DNA from: Mesomycoplasma ovipneumoniae ATCC 29419
Lineage (GTDB): Bacteria; Bacillota_I; Bacilli_A; Mycoplasmatales; Metamycoplasmataceae
Reading direction: 5' to 3'
DNA length: 64,000 nucleotides
Assembly (NCBI RefSeq): GCF_028885435.1
Contig: NZ_CP118522.1
Coordinates: 930,001-994,000 of the forward strand
Shown here: positions 20,301 through 32,602 of the stretch, one piece after another
Numbering within the stretch: position 1 is the stretch's first letter
Layout of the letters: every line of letters starts with the position of its first letter
The notes under the pieces: model-generated
Seen by the model: only the letters and a program-made list of their open reading frames with translations
Database searches by the model: none
What the model was told of the DNA's origin: nothing
Translations under genes and position numbers: made by a program

Positions 20301-22124
20301 CTGGATTTGCAAAATTTGTGAATATTTTTGAATTTCTTGGGACAAATTTTGCAACTTTTCGAGCTCAGCTAAATCAATTTTTTCTAAGTTATTTAAAATT
20401 TTTAAAAAATCAAACAAGTAAAGAATGTTATTTAAATGTTGATCTGGATGCATCAAGAAAAAATTAAACTCTTTGATGTTATTGAAAATAGTATGACTTA
20501 AATTTGTCAAGCTTAAAATTCATGTTTTAAATTTGTCTTTTTTGAATTCGTCAATAGTTTTTTGACTAAAACCATATCAAGGGTGTTTTTTTAAATTAAA
20601 GTTGATAGTTTTTATTTTCTGAAATAAATCACCAAGCCCTCATTCAATTTTTTGAAGGGCAAAATAGTCAATTTTTTTTAGCTTTTCTTCTGAAATTGAA
20701 AATTCAAAATTTGGAATATCAATCAAATTTTGATATTCAGCAATTAAATCATAAACACTTTTTTGTAACGGAGGACGAATTTGAGTAAGTTTTTCGCCGT
20801 AATTATTCAGTTTTTGACGTAATTCAATATAATTATTTTCAATTAAAGCAGACTCTGAAGCATTCAATAATATTGAATTAACCCCTTTTTCGAGCGTGCT
20901 TAAAAGATTGTCAACTACATCTTTTTTGTTGATATTTTCGTTGTGAATTGCTATAACTGAATCAGAAAGTCCAATTTTTTTTAGGTTTGAATAAACAACA
21001 TTAAGTGCGGCTAACTTTTCTGAAACAAATAAAACTGTCTTATTTCTAGCTAAAAATTCATTAATTATATTAGTAATTGTTTGGGACTTTCCAGTTCCAG
21101 GAGGACCATCAAGAATGAAATTTTCACCACGAATTGCTGCCTGAATTGCTTTTTCCTGAGATGAATCGGCCGGCAAAATATGAAAATAATCTGACGGGGC
21201 AAGATCATTATTAGAGCTAGAACCGACGACAGTATCTTGATTATTTTCACCGATAAGGGCAACAGAATTATTTGGTTTTGGGGTAGAATTTCCAATTATT
21301 TCATTATAAAAAGGATTGTTAATTATTTTTTCTTCATTTTCAACTAAGTCAGTGTAAATTTCAATTTTACTATAATCAAAAAGGCTTAATTGAATTGAGC
21401 GAATTATTTCTCAGTTTGAATTAGTGTTATTTTTGTGAAATAATTTTTCAAAATTTAGAAAATTTTCCCTAATTGAGATTGATGTATCGATTTTAAATTT
21501 AGATAACTGGCTATCTAAGTTTAAAATTTGCAATTTTTTAAGAAGAGTTAAATTTATACTTAATGATGAATTATCAAGAAATTCAAGTCAATATTTCTCT
21601 TTTCCTTGTTCTAACATTCGGCTAAGTTGCGCAGGAAATAAAAAAATAGGACTATAATAAGGGGTTTTTTCATCATCCTTTTCAAATCATTTCAAAAATC
21701 CAATACCAAGATAAAGAATATTTATCGCTTTTTCTTCTTTGAAGTTTTTGAATTTTGAGTACAAATTTTTAATAATTAAATTCTCTTGCTCAACGGGAAA
21801 GTCTGATATTATCAAATTTGAGATGTTTTTAGTGTTTATTAATTGGTCTTGAAGTTCTTCTAGTGTTAGAGGTGTAAAATTTTTAGATTTTGAAGTTGAC
21901 TGCTTTTTAGCTTTTTTTTCAGGGTAACGAAAAAATATTTTTGCCTTAGCCTCGACAACATTATCAAGAAAATCATTAAAATTAGGCAGTAAAATTCCAA
22001 GTTTTATTGGCCTTGTTTTTGTTGGGATGTTTAAATTAAAATTGATTAATCGATTTCTTTTGGAAACATCAAGCAATTTATTTTGTCATTTTTTTAGATC
22101 TTCACGAACACTGTCAACTTCCAT
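17379..22124 (-). CDS. DUF4011 / SF1 helicase / Vsr-like nuclease protein (Hhe-like)
   Basis: A 1581-residue protein, continuous only with UGA as Trp (about ten in-frame UGAs). The N-terminal part (WQNKLLDVSKRNRLINFN, residues about 14-31) is DUF4011-like. Superfamily-1 motifs follow: Walker A DGPPGTGKSQT near 335, FDEASQVKPESA near 968, QGDERDIIIFS near 1164 and NVAFTRAKYST near 1203. A Vsr/PD-(D/E)xK-like region has KIDLAVLN and GIQCDGSGY near 1295-1312, then ARDREILW and GWNILRIWSLDWF. A C-terminal winged-helix-like region ends the protein. This order matches the antiphage architecture DUF4011-helicase-Vsr described as Hhe (Gao et al. 2020), from memory. The usual Glu of GIECDG is Gln here. 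It could instead serve general recombination. Confidence 0.85.
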
Positions 22125-22184
22125 ATTTCCCTTATGTAAATCAAGTTTTATTATAATATTATAAAATATTTTTTGTAGTTTTAT

Positions 22185-23429
22185 TTAAATTAGCTCGAAA
22201 ATAAAGAATTGTTTCTTGCCTTTTTTAATTAAAAAGAGGTTATTTTGATCAGCTAAACTAGTATTAATTTCAGAAGAAGATTCAATTTTTATGCCGTTAA
22301 TTTCCAGAGCTTTATGTGAAATAAATTCATTTAATTCACGTTTTGAGCTAAAAATACCAAATTCAATTAGGCTGTTTTGGTCAAAAAATTTTGCACTAAA
22401 ATAAGGCAAAATTTTTTTTAGTTCCAACTTATCATTAAAAGTTATTTCAAAATAATTTATTTTATTAAATAAAATTTGGGTTATTTTTTCTGCAATTTCA
22501 AGCCCTTTTTTCCCGTGAATGTTAAAAACAACCTCTTTTGCTAGTTCTTTTTGTAAAATTCGGTCTTTTTTATTTTGATTGTGCAAAGAAATTAATTGCC
22601 TGATTGAATCTAGATCTAAAAATGACAGCCAGAGCATAATTTTTTCGGCCTGTGAATCACTTTGATTCAATAAAAATTGATATAAATTAAAAGGTGAATA
22701 CATATTTTTATCAAGCCAAATCGGTTTTCCAAGACTTTTTCCAAATTTTTCGTTATTTTCATCAGTAAGTAAATTTGTTGTAAAAACAAAGGTCTTGTCC
22801 TTATTTTTTAAGTTTGATTTTTTAATAAAATCAAGACCAGTCACCATGTTGCCTCATTGATCAGACCCCCCTGATTGGGCAATTATGTCGTGATTTTGGG
22901 CTAAAAATTTAAAATCTCAACCTTGAATTAATTGATAAGAAAATTCTGTAAATGAAAGTCCAGATTCGATCCGCGAAGAAACAGAATCTTTAGCCAACAA
23001 ATAAGCAATATTAATATTTTTCCCAATATCGCGCAAAAAGGTTAAAATATTCATATCTTTGTAAATTTCAAAATTATCAAAAACAGGCAAATTAAACGAT
23101 TTTAACTGGTTTTTTATTTTTTCAGTGTTATTTTTGACACTTTCAAAATCAAGTAATTTTCGCTCATTAGGTTTAAATGACGGATCGCCAATCATTCCAG
23201 TGGCTCCACCGACAACGGCAAGAACTTTAATCCCAAAATTTTGAAGACGCTGTAAAAGATTTATTGAAATGTAATTACCCAAATGAAGTGAAGGCGCCGT
23301 TGGATCAAAGCCGATATAAATTCCGTTTTCAGAAGAAAGATTCAAAAATCTATCGGGATTAGTGATATCTTTTAAAATTCCTCTTTGTTTTAGTTCATCA
23401 AAAAAATCAATTTTATTTTTATCAGTCAT
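22185..23429 (-). CDS. tyrS: tyrosyl-tRNA synthetase
   Basis: A 414-residue class Ic synthetase starting MTDKNKIDFFDEL at ATG 23429 with GGAGAG upstream. It has GFDPTAPSLHLGN (HIGH-type motif, residues about 40-52), GGATGMIGDPS, the tyrosine-binding SYQLIQGWDF (Trp from UGA at 22917), SDQWGN and the KMSKS equivalent KFGKS. An S4-like tRNA-binding domain is at the C-terminus (KRELNEFISHKALEINGIKI). It charges tRNA-Tyr. It lies 23 bases after nfo. Confidence 0.97.
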
Positions 23430-23452
23430 AGAAAAACTCTCCAAAATTAGTG

Positions 23453-24280
23453 CTATTTTTTCAATAAAAGGGCGATTTCTTGATCATAAATTGGCTTATT
23501 ATCAACATAAGGTGTTTCTAAAATGATTGGAATATTATCAAAAAGTGGGTCATGAACAATTTTTTGAAGAGTTTCAAGACCAATAAAACCTTTGTCAATA
23601 TTAGCGTGACGGTCTTTTTTTGAACCAAGCGGATTTGCTGAATCATTTAGGTGAATAACTTTTATATGATTTATTATTTTAGTTTTTATTAATTCTTGTT
23701 GAAATTCAGTATAATTTTTAAGATCATAACCAGCATCTCAGACATGACAAGTATCAAGGCAAACCCCAATTCTTTCTGAATTTAGGTCTTGAATTATCTC
23801 GACTATTTCCTCAAAACTTGAGCACATTTCAGTCCCTTTTCCGGCCATAGTCTCAAGTAAAATTTCAACATTTTTTGTTTTTTCAAGTATAACTTTAAGT
23901 GACTTTACAAGCTGATTTTTTGCTTCTAATCTTGTATAGGTTGTGAAAAAACCTGGGTGCAAAACCAAGAATTTTGCCCCTATAAAGTTCATTTTTTCAA
24001 TCTCTTTGACCAAAAAATCAATAGAAAAATTAGCTTTTAATGGATTAGCCAAATTTAAAATATAAGGAGCATGAACGACTATATCAGCGGGCGGAATTTG
24101 CTTAGAAAATTCAGCGACATACTGTTCAAATTTATAATTTTCAGGTTGAGTTCTCATTGTTGACTGAGGTGGGCCTAAAAAAATCATTGCTGTATTTGCT
24201 TTATTTTTTAGAGAAATATCGATTGCACCAAAAAGGTAATCTGGTTTTTTAAAAGGTACATGTGATCCAATTTTTATCAT
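23453..24280 (-). CDS. nfo: endonuclease IV (AP endonuclease)
   Basis: A 275-residue TIM-barrel enzyme of usual length. Metal-ligand motifs are present: GSHVPF at the N-terminus, [47 protein letters not shown] (Trp from UGA 23738), [20 protein letters not shown] and ILETPY. It cleaves DNA at abasic sites in base-excision repair. Its ATG overlaps the 3' end of the NIF3-like gene by seven bases. Confidence 0.96.
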
Positions 24281-25047
24281 TTGATTTTAACCTCGCTTAA
24301 AATTTCAGGTAATTTAAAACTGTAAATTTCGATGTTTTTAAATTTTTCTTGTAATATTTCGGCAATTTTATCAGTAAAAACTTGCTCAATAAGGTGGGGA
24401 ATTTCTAAAACTTTGATTTTATGATGCTTGATCGTGAGCTGATCTGATCATTTCAGATCAGAAGTTATAACAAGATTGGCTTTTTGTTTTTTTGCTAAAA
24501 GACATGCTAAAATTCCGCCTGAACCTGGAAGAATTGCCACTTTTTTTGGCAAAAAATCTTGTGAAAAATTAGCTCGAAAAGTCGCTAAATTGCTATTTAG
24601 TGAAATTCTTTTTAAAATTTCTGAGACCTTTAAATTATTTTCAATTAAAATGTTAAAATCATCGATTTTTATAGCGCTGCTTGCATCTAGATCTCACTGG
24701 TTTGCGATTGAAAATGCGGTTTGGTTGTCTCTTGAGTCAAAATTCGTGTGGAGACCGAGCGCGCTAATTGAGTGTTTTTTTAAAAGGCTGGAAATTTTTC
24801 TCTTGTATGGCGAATTTTGAAATTCTTCCTTTTTTGTGGGATAAAAAAAGAAAGGATGATGGGAAATTATTAAATTATAATTATTTTTAATAGCAAAATC
24901 TAAAACACTTTTTGTAAGATCAATGCAAATAAGAACCTTAGAAATTTCAGTATCAAAAAAGAGATTTCAACCACAATTATCTCAGTCTTGACAGTTTTCT
25001 AAGGGAAATTTTTCAAGCAAAAAATCGCCAATTAGTTTTGTTTTCAT
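24274..25047 (-). CDS. NIF3-like dinuclear metal centre protein
   Basis: A 257-residue protein from ATG 25047 to TAA 24274. The N-terminal CQDWDNCGWN (both Trp from UGA) corresponds to the WDNxG motif, followed by the metal-ligand motif [25 protein letters not shown] and a C-terminal [11 protein letters not shown] with a His and Glu. These are the conserved NIF3/DUF34 positions. The biochemical role of the family is unsettled (often annotated GTP cyclohydrolase type 2 or a metal chaperone). In many Firmicutes it follows rpoD and a tRNA methyltransferase gene; here it lies six bases downstream of rpoD. Confidence 0.9.
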
Positions 25048-25053
25048 ACTTTT

Positions 25054-27057
25054 TTAGTTAAAATCACGTAGTGACCATCTTTTTTGAGGGGTTCTTAATT
25101 TTTTAAGAATTTTACCCTCTATTTGACGTACTCGCTCCTTTGTAACGCGACGCATGGCAGCTAATTCTTCAAAACTATGAGCTTGATATGGGACACCATT
25201 TTCATCAACTCCAACTCCATAACGGCGTTTGATAAAATCTTTTTCGTCATAGTCAAGCGTTGACTCGATTATTTCAAGTAAAACTTTAGCTTTTTCTTCG
25301 CGCTCGGCATATTCGGCTGGTGAAATTAAATTTTCATCCTTAATAAAATCAGAAAATGAGCTATCTTCTTCTTTCCAAATTGCTTTATCTAGCGAAATCG
25401 GGTCAACATTTATTTTTTTAATATAACGGACTTTTTCAGCTGTAAATTCAGGTCCAAGACGCTGAGCAATTTCTTCGGCTGTTGGATTTAGTCCTTTTTC
25501 TTGCTGTAATTCTCGTTCAGCTTTGTTAATTTTATTAATAGTTTCGACCATATGAACCGGAATTCTAATTAGTCTTGCCTGATCAGCCACAGCTCTTGTG
25601 ATTGCCTGACGAATTCATCAAGTTGCATAAGTTGAAAATTTAAATCCTTTAGTGTGGTCATATTTTGAAACGGCCTTAATAATTCCTAAATTACCTTCAG
25701 AAATTAGGTCAATAAAATTTAAACCACGATTTTTATAGCGTTTTGCACTGTTTACAACCAGTCTTAAATTACGTTTTATTAAGGTATCACGAGCTTTTTT
25801 GCCGATTCGCCCTTTAATTTGCATTTTACGGGCCAGTTCTTGTTCTTCTTCTTGACTTAATAATTTTCCGTATTTTCCGATTCAACGCATGTATCATTTG
25901 ATCATGTCATTTGTGTCGGTGAGTTTATTTCGGTAAACATCATCGCTGTAAACTTTAGGTTTGCGAAATTGACTTGAGGTTTCATCATTGATATAATCAA
26001 GATCGTCAATATCTTGAATTCTTAGCGATTCATCAACCGAGTGGCCAAATTCCATTTCGCCACTGTCATCTTGAGACAAATCGTCAAAATCTTCTTGATC
26101 ATCAAGTCTGTCTAGACTCAAATCTTTGTCATCATCTAAATTATCAAGATTTTTCTTTGATTTATTTTTAGAATTTTTTTGACTGATTTGATCAGCAAAA
26201 TCTGAACTTGAAACGTCTTCAAGATCTTCTTTGTCCAATTCATCTCTAATTATTTTTTTCTGAATTAAAATTTGAAAAAACTCGTCTAATTCGTCCTCTG
26301 AAACTGAAAGGCTTAAATTTTCGATATATTTATAAACATCTTCGTGACTTAAAAAGACATTTTCAGCAGTTTTTTTCGAACTTTTTTTCGTTGCTTGCTT
26401 TTCTTTTTGTTTTTTTTCTAATTGTTCTTGTAACTTTTCAATAACAAATTGATAACGTGACTCGGGACTATTAGCTGATTCAGAAAGATTATCAGAGTTT
26501 TCCAGTTTTTGGTTATCTTCAAAAAGTTCCTTATTTTTGGAGGTTTTTTGGTCTTTTGCTGTTGTTTTTGTTTGTTTTGTCTTTTTTTTGGATTTTTCTA
26601 ATTTTTCTTGTTCTAATTCTAAAACCTCATTATTTATGGTTTTAGATTTTGTGGTTGAAGAAACTTTAACTTTTGCTTTTAAAGTTTTATTGGTTGAGTT
26701 AATATTTTTTGATAATTGATTTAAAGTTTTAGTTCGGAATGCCTCGATACTTTTTAGAAAATCAGATTGATGCTTAGTTGTTTTAATAACATTAAAAAAA
26801 GTCTCAATTTGTTCATATGAGTTTTTTCTTTTTTCATTAGCAATAGTTTTTTTTGAATTTTTAGTGTTCAAACTGTCAGAATCGACATTCAAATTTAAAT
26901 TAGAATCTACTTGGATTGGCTCCTTTGTTTTTTTACGTGAAGTTTTTACCTTTTTTTCAGCAGTTTTAGTTGCTGAATTTGTAGTTTTTTCAGAAAAACT
27001 ATAAGCTTTTTGGGAATTTTTAGGTTCTTTTATTGCTAATTTATTACCAATTTTCAT
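25054..27057 (-). CDS. rpoD: primary RNA polymerase sigma factor with long charged N-terminus
   Basis: A 667-residue protein. ATG 27057 is chosen because AGGGGGCG lies eight bases upstream. The conserved sigma-70 part begins near residue 395: region 2 ([42 protein letters not shown]), region 3 ([12 protein letters not shown]) and region 4 ([18 protein letters not shown]) are intact. The first about 390 residues are low-complexity, rich in Lys, Ser, Thr, Asp and Glu ([30 protein letters not shown]), longer than in most bacteria and probably a region 1.1 replacement. It follows dnaG by 13 bases, the classic macromolecular-synthesis arrangement. Confidence 0.96.
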
Positions 27058-27070
27058 TATCGCCGCCCCC

Positions 27071-28891
27071 TTAAATTTCATCGTTATACATATCAATTAC
27101 AAAATCATTTTCATTATATTTTGAACTTTGATATAAATTATTGTTGTTTTCTCTTTTTCTTCTTTCATTAATACTTTCAACAAGGTATTCAACGTCATCT
27201 ATTGTTTTTTCGTGTATATTAAAATTTTTAAAGTCATGATCTGATATTCGTGAATATTCTTTTAATAAATATTCTTTTAATGAATCGCCTGCTTTATCAA
27301 TTTCTTGTATAGTTTGCCTGCGAATTTCGGGATTTTTGCTATCACTAGGGTATAATTTTTCAACAAATCTATTATTAAGTGCATCTGAAAATTTAAAATT
27401 TAACCTTTTAAACTGTTTAAATTTTTCCTGATCACCTTCGAGAAAATCCTTCAAAACAATTAAAAATAATCTTAACTCACCATATTCGAGTTGATACGCC
27501 TGGTTTTCATATCTATTCCTTTTATTTAGTTGTTTATTTTCATAAATATCTCACTCTTTTTCAAGTTCCCGACCAGGTTTAGATGGGTACTGAATTTGTT
27601 TTTTTCAGCGAAAAGCGCTTTTTTCAATACCTAAGTCCTCATAAATTTTTTTCAAAAAAACGCCTAGTAATGGGTTATTTTGAGCATTTAAACTTTGTAA
27701 AAACGGTGTAAATTTGTTGACAAATTCGGTAATTTCATCACTAGAATTTTCTTTGATTTGATTTTTGTAAAAATTATAGGCAAAATCAAAGCAATTTTTG
27801 CGGTCTGAAAGTTTTTCTAAAAAACTCTCGGCACCAAAATTATTTAAATACTCATCAGGATCTTTTCCGTCAAAACCTGATATAATGTAAGTTTTAATTC
27901 GGTTTTGCGAAAGTATGAGTGCCGATTTTAAGGTAGCCTCAAGACCAGCCCGATCACCATCAAGGGCAATGACAACTGTAAAATTATTCAATAATTCACA
28001 GTGTTTTTTAGTCAAAGAAGTACCCATAAGCGCAATTACATTTTTAATATTGACCTTGTAAAATGCAATAACATCAAAAAAACCTTCAGTAATAAAAATT
28101 TCTTTGGGATTATCAGCGATTGCGTTTTTATAATTGTAGAAAATTTCAGATTTAGAAAACAGCTTACTTGATGGTGAATTTAAATATTTTGGTTCACATT
28201 TAGTATTAGGCAAGCAACGGCCCGAAAATCCAACAACTTTTCCTTCTAAATTTTCAATAGGGAAGACAATTCGATTTTGAAAAAAATCAAAACCTTGTTG
28301 ATTTAAAAGTGAATAATCCTTCAAAGTTTCCTCATCAAATAATTTTGAATCAACAAGTCGCGGCTTTAAAAATGAACTTGGTGCAAATCCGATTTTGAAT
28401 TTTTGAATGATTTCGCGACTAAGTCCTCGCGAATTTATAAAGTTGTAAATTTCCAATTCTTGTCGGTTTTTAGGGCTTTTTTTGGCTCTTGATGTAATTG
28501 TAAGTAGCTCTAAAAGATAAAGCGAAACTGAATTTTCAAAAGCGCGCAGTGCTTGAAGTTCAATTTCAGAATAAACTTTTACAGGTGCCAAATTATTTGC
28601 TAATTCAAGGTTTAAATTGTATTCTTTGTTGAGATATTCAACAGCTTGAAAAAAGTTTAAATTTTTTCAAAGCATTACAAAGCTAACAATATTTCCACCT
28701 TTTTGACAAGAAAAACACTTAAAAATTTGCTTAGAAATTGAAACTGACAGTGACGGATTTGTGTCCTCGTGAAATGGACAAAGTCCAACAAATGTGTTTC
28801 TTCCATTGGGCGAAAGTTGGATTGCTTGTGAAATTAACCCGTAAATATCGGTGTTTTTTAAAATATGAGCTAAAATTTGCTGCTTATTCAT
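27071..28891 (-). CDS. dnaG: DNA primase
   Basis: A 606-residue protein. The N-terminal CHC2 zinc finger has CPFHEDTNPSLSV and FKCFSCQKGGN. The catalytic core has RFDFFQNRIVFPI-like and VVGFSGR segments, and the TOPRIM fold has ITEGFFDVIAF, IALDGDRAGLEA and DGKDPDEYL. A helical C-terminal region binds the helicase DnaB. UGA Trp codons occur at 28667 and 27605. It makes RNA primers at the replication fork. The start overlaps the glyS stop by eight bases, and the rpoD gene follows. Confidence 0.96.
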
Positions 28892-30251
28892 TTGAAGAAT
28901 TTTCCTCTATAAATTGGATAATTTCGGTGATTTTTATTCTTTTTTGTTCACAAGTATCGCGAAATCTGATTGTTACACTTTGGTTTTGAATTCCTTCTTC
29001 ATCGACTGTAATGCAAAAAAAAGTTCCAATTGAATCTTGATAATAATATCTTTTTCCAATAGTTCCTGTGTTTGAAAAAGTTGCGGCAATTCCGTGGCTA
29101 ACAAGCATTTTTCATATTTCTTCTGCTTGAGGTGAAAATTTTTTCAAAAGCGGTAAAACCGCAACTTTATATGGGCTTAAAATAAAAGGAAATTTAAGAA
29201 AATAACGGTCTTTTTCGATGTCATGAACAAAATTTTGCTCTAAAATCGCTAACATAAGTCTGTCTAGGCCGATTGATGGTTCGATTATGTAAGGCAAAAT
29301 TTTTTGACCGGTTGCAGAATCGACAAATTCAAGATTTTCACCGCTTTTAGCCATATGGTTTTTAAGATCAAAATTTCCACGGTTGGAAATTCCGATTAGT
29401 TCACCTCAGCCAAAATTGAAAAAATATTCAAAATCAGTGGTTGCTTTTGCATAATGAGCTAATTTTTCGGGTTGATGATTGCTAATTCGGATTGAATCTG
29501 CCGAAAAACCTAATTTGGATAAAAAAAGTTGAACTTTTTCAATTTCAGAGTGAAAAATTTCATCTGCTTGTTCAGGTCTGACAAAAATTTCCTGTTCTAG
29601 TTGAGTAAATTCACGGGTCCTAAAAATGAAATTTCCAGGTGAAATTTCATTTCGAAACGATTTTCCGACTTGGGCAATTCGAAGAGGCAAAGTGTTTTTA
29701 GTAAATCTTAAAAGTGATTTAAAATTTATAAAGATTCCCTGTGCTGTTTCAGGTCGCAAATATAATGTTGTTTTTTCATTTTCAACAACACCTTGTTCGG
29801 TTTGGAATAAAAGATTGAAATTTTTAGGAATAGATCAGTCAGTTTTTGATCCATCGTAATTTTCAATTTTAGCCAAATATTGCTGAATTTCTTGTTGATT
29901 TAATTTTTCAAAAATTAAATTTGGAAAATTATTTTCAAACAAATGGTCAACACGATAACGTTTTTTATTAATTTTATTTTCAACTAGCAAGTCGCTAAAG
30001 TTTTCAAGATGACCTGAGGCTTGCCAAACTTTTGGGTTTAGCAAAATTTTTGTGTCAATAAAAAAGGCATTAAGATCTTTGTTTATGAAAAAATCAGCCC
30101 AAAAATTTTCAATATTTTTAGCTAAAAGAACACCAAGGTGGCCATAATCATAAGAATTTGCTAAACCTCCATAAATTTGTGAACTAGGAAAAATAAATCC
30201 TAAATTCTTTAGATAATTAATAAAAAATTGGTAGTTTTCAAATTTGGCCAT
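28884..30251 (-). CDS. glyS: glycyl-tRNA synthetase, dimeric class II type
   Basis: A 455-residue eukaryote/Firmicute-type homodimeric enzyme (glyQS type), not the alpha2-beta2 form. It shows FIFPSSQIYGGLANSYDYGHLG at the N-terminus, RPETAQGIF, the motif 2 FRNEISPGNFIFRTREF, FGWGELIGISNRGNFDL and the motif 3 IEPSIGLDRLMLAIL, and ends in an anticodon-binding domain with RKRYYYQDSIGTPF-like residues (KRYYYQDSIGTFF). Three internal UGA Trp codons are used. It is translationally coupled to dnaG by an eight-base overlap. Confidence 0.96.
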
Positions 30252-30275
30252 AATTTATCCTTTTAATTTTCTTTT

Positions 30276-31598
30276 TTATTTAAAAAATGAATCAAAATTA
30301 ATATTTTTTGATGAAAATTCAGACATTCTTTTGGACATTGATTCAAACTCACTAATTAAACGGTTAAATTCAGCACCTGTTCGACCTGAACCGCGAATTA
30401 TTCGATTCCTGCGAGATGGATTTTTTAAAAGTTTTGGTTTTTTTCGTTCTTCAAGAGTCATTGATGAGATTAAAATTTTATAAAGTTTCATTTTTTCCTC
30501 AACTTCATCAATCTGACTTGAATTAATTTTGCCCGATAATCCAGGAATCATTTTTATTATTTTCGAAAATTTTCCAATTTTTTGAATTTGAGCAAGACTA
30601 TTTAGAAGGTCATCTAAATTAAATTGACCAGAAAACATACGATGAGACAGTTTTTTAACGGTTTGTTTGTCAATATTTTCTTCGGCTTGTTCTAAAAGCG
30701 ACATTACATCGCCCATACCTAAAATTCGATCGGCGATTCTGTTAGGATGGAATAGTTCTAAGGCAGAAATTTTTTCACCTGAACCAATAAATAAAATTGG
30801 AATTTTAAGCAAATGTGTAATTGAAAGGGCCGCACCTGCACGAGCATTTGAGTCTAATTTTGTAATAATTGAGCCAGTTAAATTAATTTCTTTATGAAAA
30901 GTTTCGGCAACATTTATTATATCTTGACCAGAAAGGGCATCAAGAACAAAAAGAATTTGATCAGGTTTTACAGCTTTTTTAATTTCAACTAACTCAGTCA
31001 TCAATTCAGAATTAATTGAAAGACGACCGGCGGTGTCAAAAATAACAAGGTCATAATTGTTATTTTTGCTATAAATTAGGGCATCTTTTGCAATTTCAAC
31101 AGGAGTTTTTTCGATATAAAAAACATCAATTGAAACTTGTTTTCCTAATTGTTTCAATTGATCAATCGCCGCAGGACGGTAAGTATCACATGCTACTAGT
31201 AAAATTTTTTTTGAAAAATTTTTTTGCCGAGCATAAACTGCGAGTTTTGCTGTAGTTGTAGTTTTTCCTGAACCTTGAAGACCAACTAGCATTATTGTTG
31301 TTGGATTTTTGGAAAAATTAATCGGTTTTGCACTAACTCCAAGAACTGAAACTAAATTTTGGTGTAAAATTTTCAAAAATTCCTGTTGGGGATTAAGTTT
31401 GGAAGTCAGCCCGTTTGTTAAAACCTGATTTTTAACCTGAGCAATAAAGTTTTTGACAACTAATAAATTAACGTCAGCCTCAAGTAAAGCAAGACGAATT
31501 TCACGAATAATTTCTGCTAAATCTTGCTCATTAATGGTTACAGATTTCTGAATTTTTTTTAAAGATGACTGGATTCTATTGGTCAAAAAATCTAACAT
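30276..31598 (-). CDS. ffh: signal recognition particle GTPase Ffh
   Basis: A 440-residue protein with an N-terminal helical bundle and the G domain with GLQGSGKTTTTAKLA (residues about 107-121), DTAGRLSIN, TKLDSNARAGAA and GSGEK. A methionine-rich M domain (IPGLSGKINSSQ, SMTLEERKKPKLL, SRRNRIIRGSG) binds SRP RNA. It delivers nascent membrane proteins to the translocon with FtsY. No UGA codons are used. The SRP RNA gene was not seen in the window. Confidence 0.97.
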   Translation of the reverse strand: MLDFLTNRIQSSLKKIQKSVTINEQDLAEIIREIRLALLEADVNLLVVKNFIAQVKNQVLTNGLTSKLNPQQEFLKILHQNLVSVLGVSAKPINFSKNPTTIMLVGLQGSGKTTTTAKLAVYARQKNFSKKILLVACDTYRPAAIDQLKQLGKQVSIDVFYIEKTPVEIAKDALIYSKNNNYDLVIFDTAGRLSINSELMTELVEIKKAVKPDQILFVLDALSGQDIINVAETFHKEINLTGSIITKLDSNARAGAALSITHLLKIPILFIGSGEKISALELFHPNRIADRILGMGDVMSLLEQAEENIDKQTVKKLSHRMFSGQFNLDDLLNSLAQIQKIGKFSKIIKMIPGLSGKINSSQIDEVEEKMKLYKILISSMTLEERKKPKLLKNPSRRNRIIRGSGRTGAEFNRLISEFESMSKRMSEFSSKNINFDSFFK

Positions 31599-31678
31599 TT
31601 TAAAAATAGAAAATTTTTCCTAAAAAAACAGGAAAAATTTTATACCTTTCTTTATATTTTTTGATTTAAGTTTAATAA

Positions 31679-32581
31679 TTATTTAGCTTCTTTTATTTGT
31701 GAATTAACTTCTGTATAAAAATCGACAGCTTGTTTTTCGATGCCTTCACCAACTTCAAAGCGAACAGCTTGGACTAATTTAGCAGAATTTTGTTCTAAAT
31801 ATTTACCAACAGTAATGGCACTATCAGTTGCTAAAGGTTGAAATTCAAGAACGAATTCTGACAATTCTTTTTCAATCTTACCACGTTTAATTTTTTGCTT
31901 AATTTCTTCAGGTTTCTTTTCAAAATTTTTATCTAAGGCAAGTGAATCTTCAACTTTTTGATTGATCTCTGCAAGTCTTTCTTGAGTAACATCGGACTCA
32001 AAATTAAATTCTGGATTTAGAGCTGAAACATGCATAGAAATATCTTTTGCAACAGTGCAATTTCCACCATCTAAAACAACAACAGAAGCAATTTGTCCGT
32101 TAGAGTGTGTATAGAGTCCAACTTTTTGTCCTTCTAAAATTTTGGTTTTTAGTACCCGACGCAAAGTTATTTTTTCACCCATAGTTGCTGTAGATTCGAT
32201 TAACATTTCTGCAATTGTACGGGAATCTTGATTTTTAATAGTCAAGGCAGTTTCTAAATTATCAAAGTCATTTTCTAGAAGTAATTGGGCAATTTCACCT
32301 TGAAGTTTTACAAAATTTTGGTTTTTAGCAACAAAGTCTGTTTCAGAATTAAGTTCAAAAATTAAAGCATGTTTTTGACATTTAGTTGCTAAAACTAGAC
32401 CTTCAGCGGCAATACGGTCAGCTTTTTTTAGTGCTTTTGACTTTCCATTTTCGTGAAGTCATTTAATAGCACCATTTATTTCATAATCAGAGTTTTCAAG
32501 AGCTGTTTTGCAATCAACAAAAGGAGCATCCGTAATTTCTCTTAATTCTTTAATTTTTGCTAATTTATCTATTTTTAACAT
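31679..32581 (-). CDS. tsf: elongation factor Ts
   Basis: A 300-residue protein from ATG 32581 with AAAAGGAG upstream. It has an N-terminal UBA-like domain (LAKIKELREITDAPFVDCKTAL) and then the EF-Tu contact motif (LNSETDFVAKNQNF), followed by the core. It recycles EF-Tu-GDP to EF-Tu-GTP. One UGA Trp falls in the N-terminal domain. It lies 21 bases after rpsB, the standard rpsB-tsf operon. Confidence 0.96.
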
Positions 32582-32602
32582 TTTTTACTCCTTTTTTATT
32601 AA

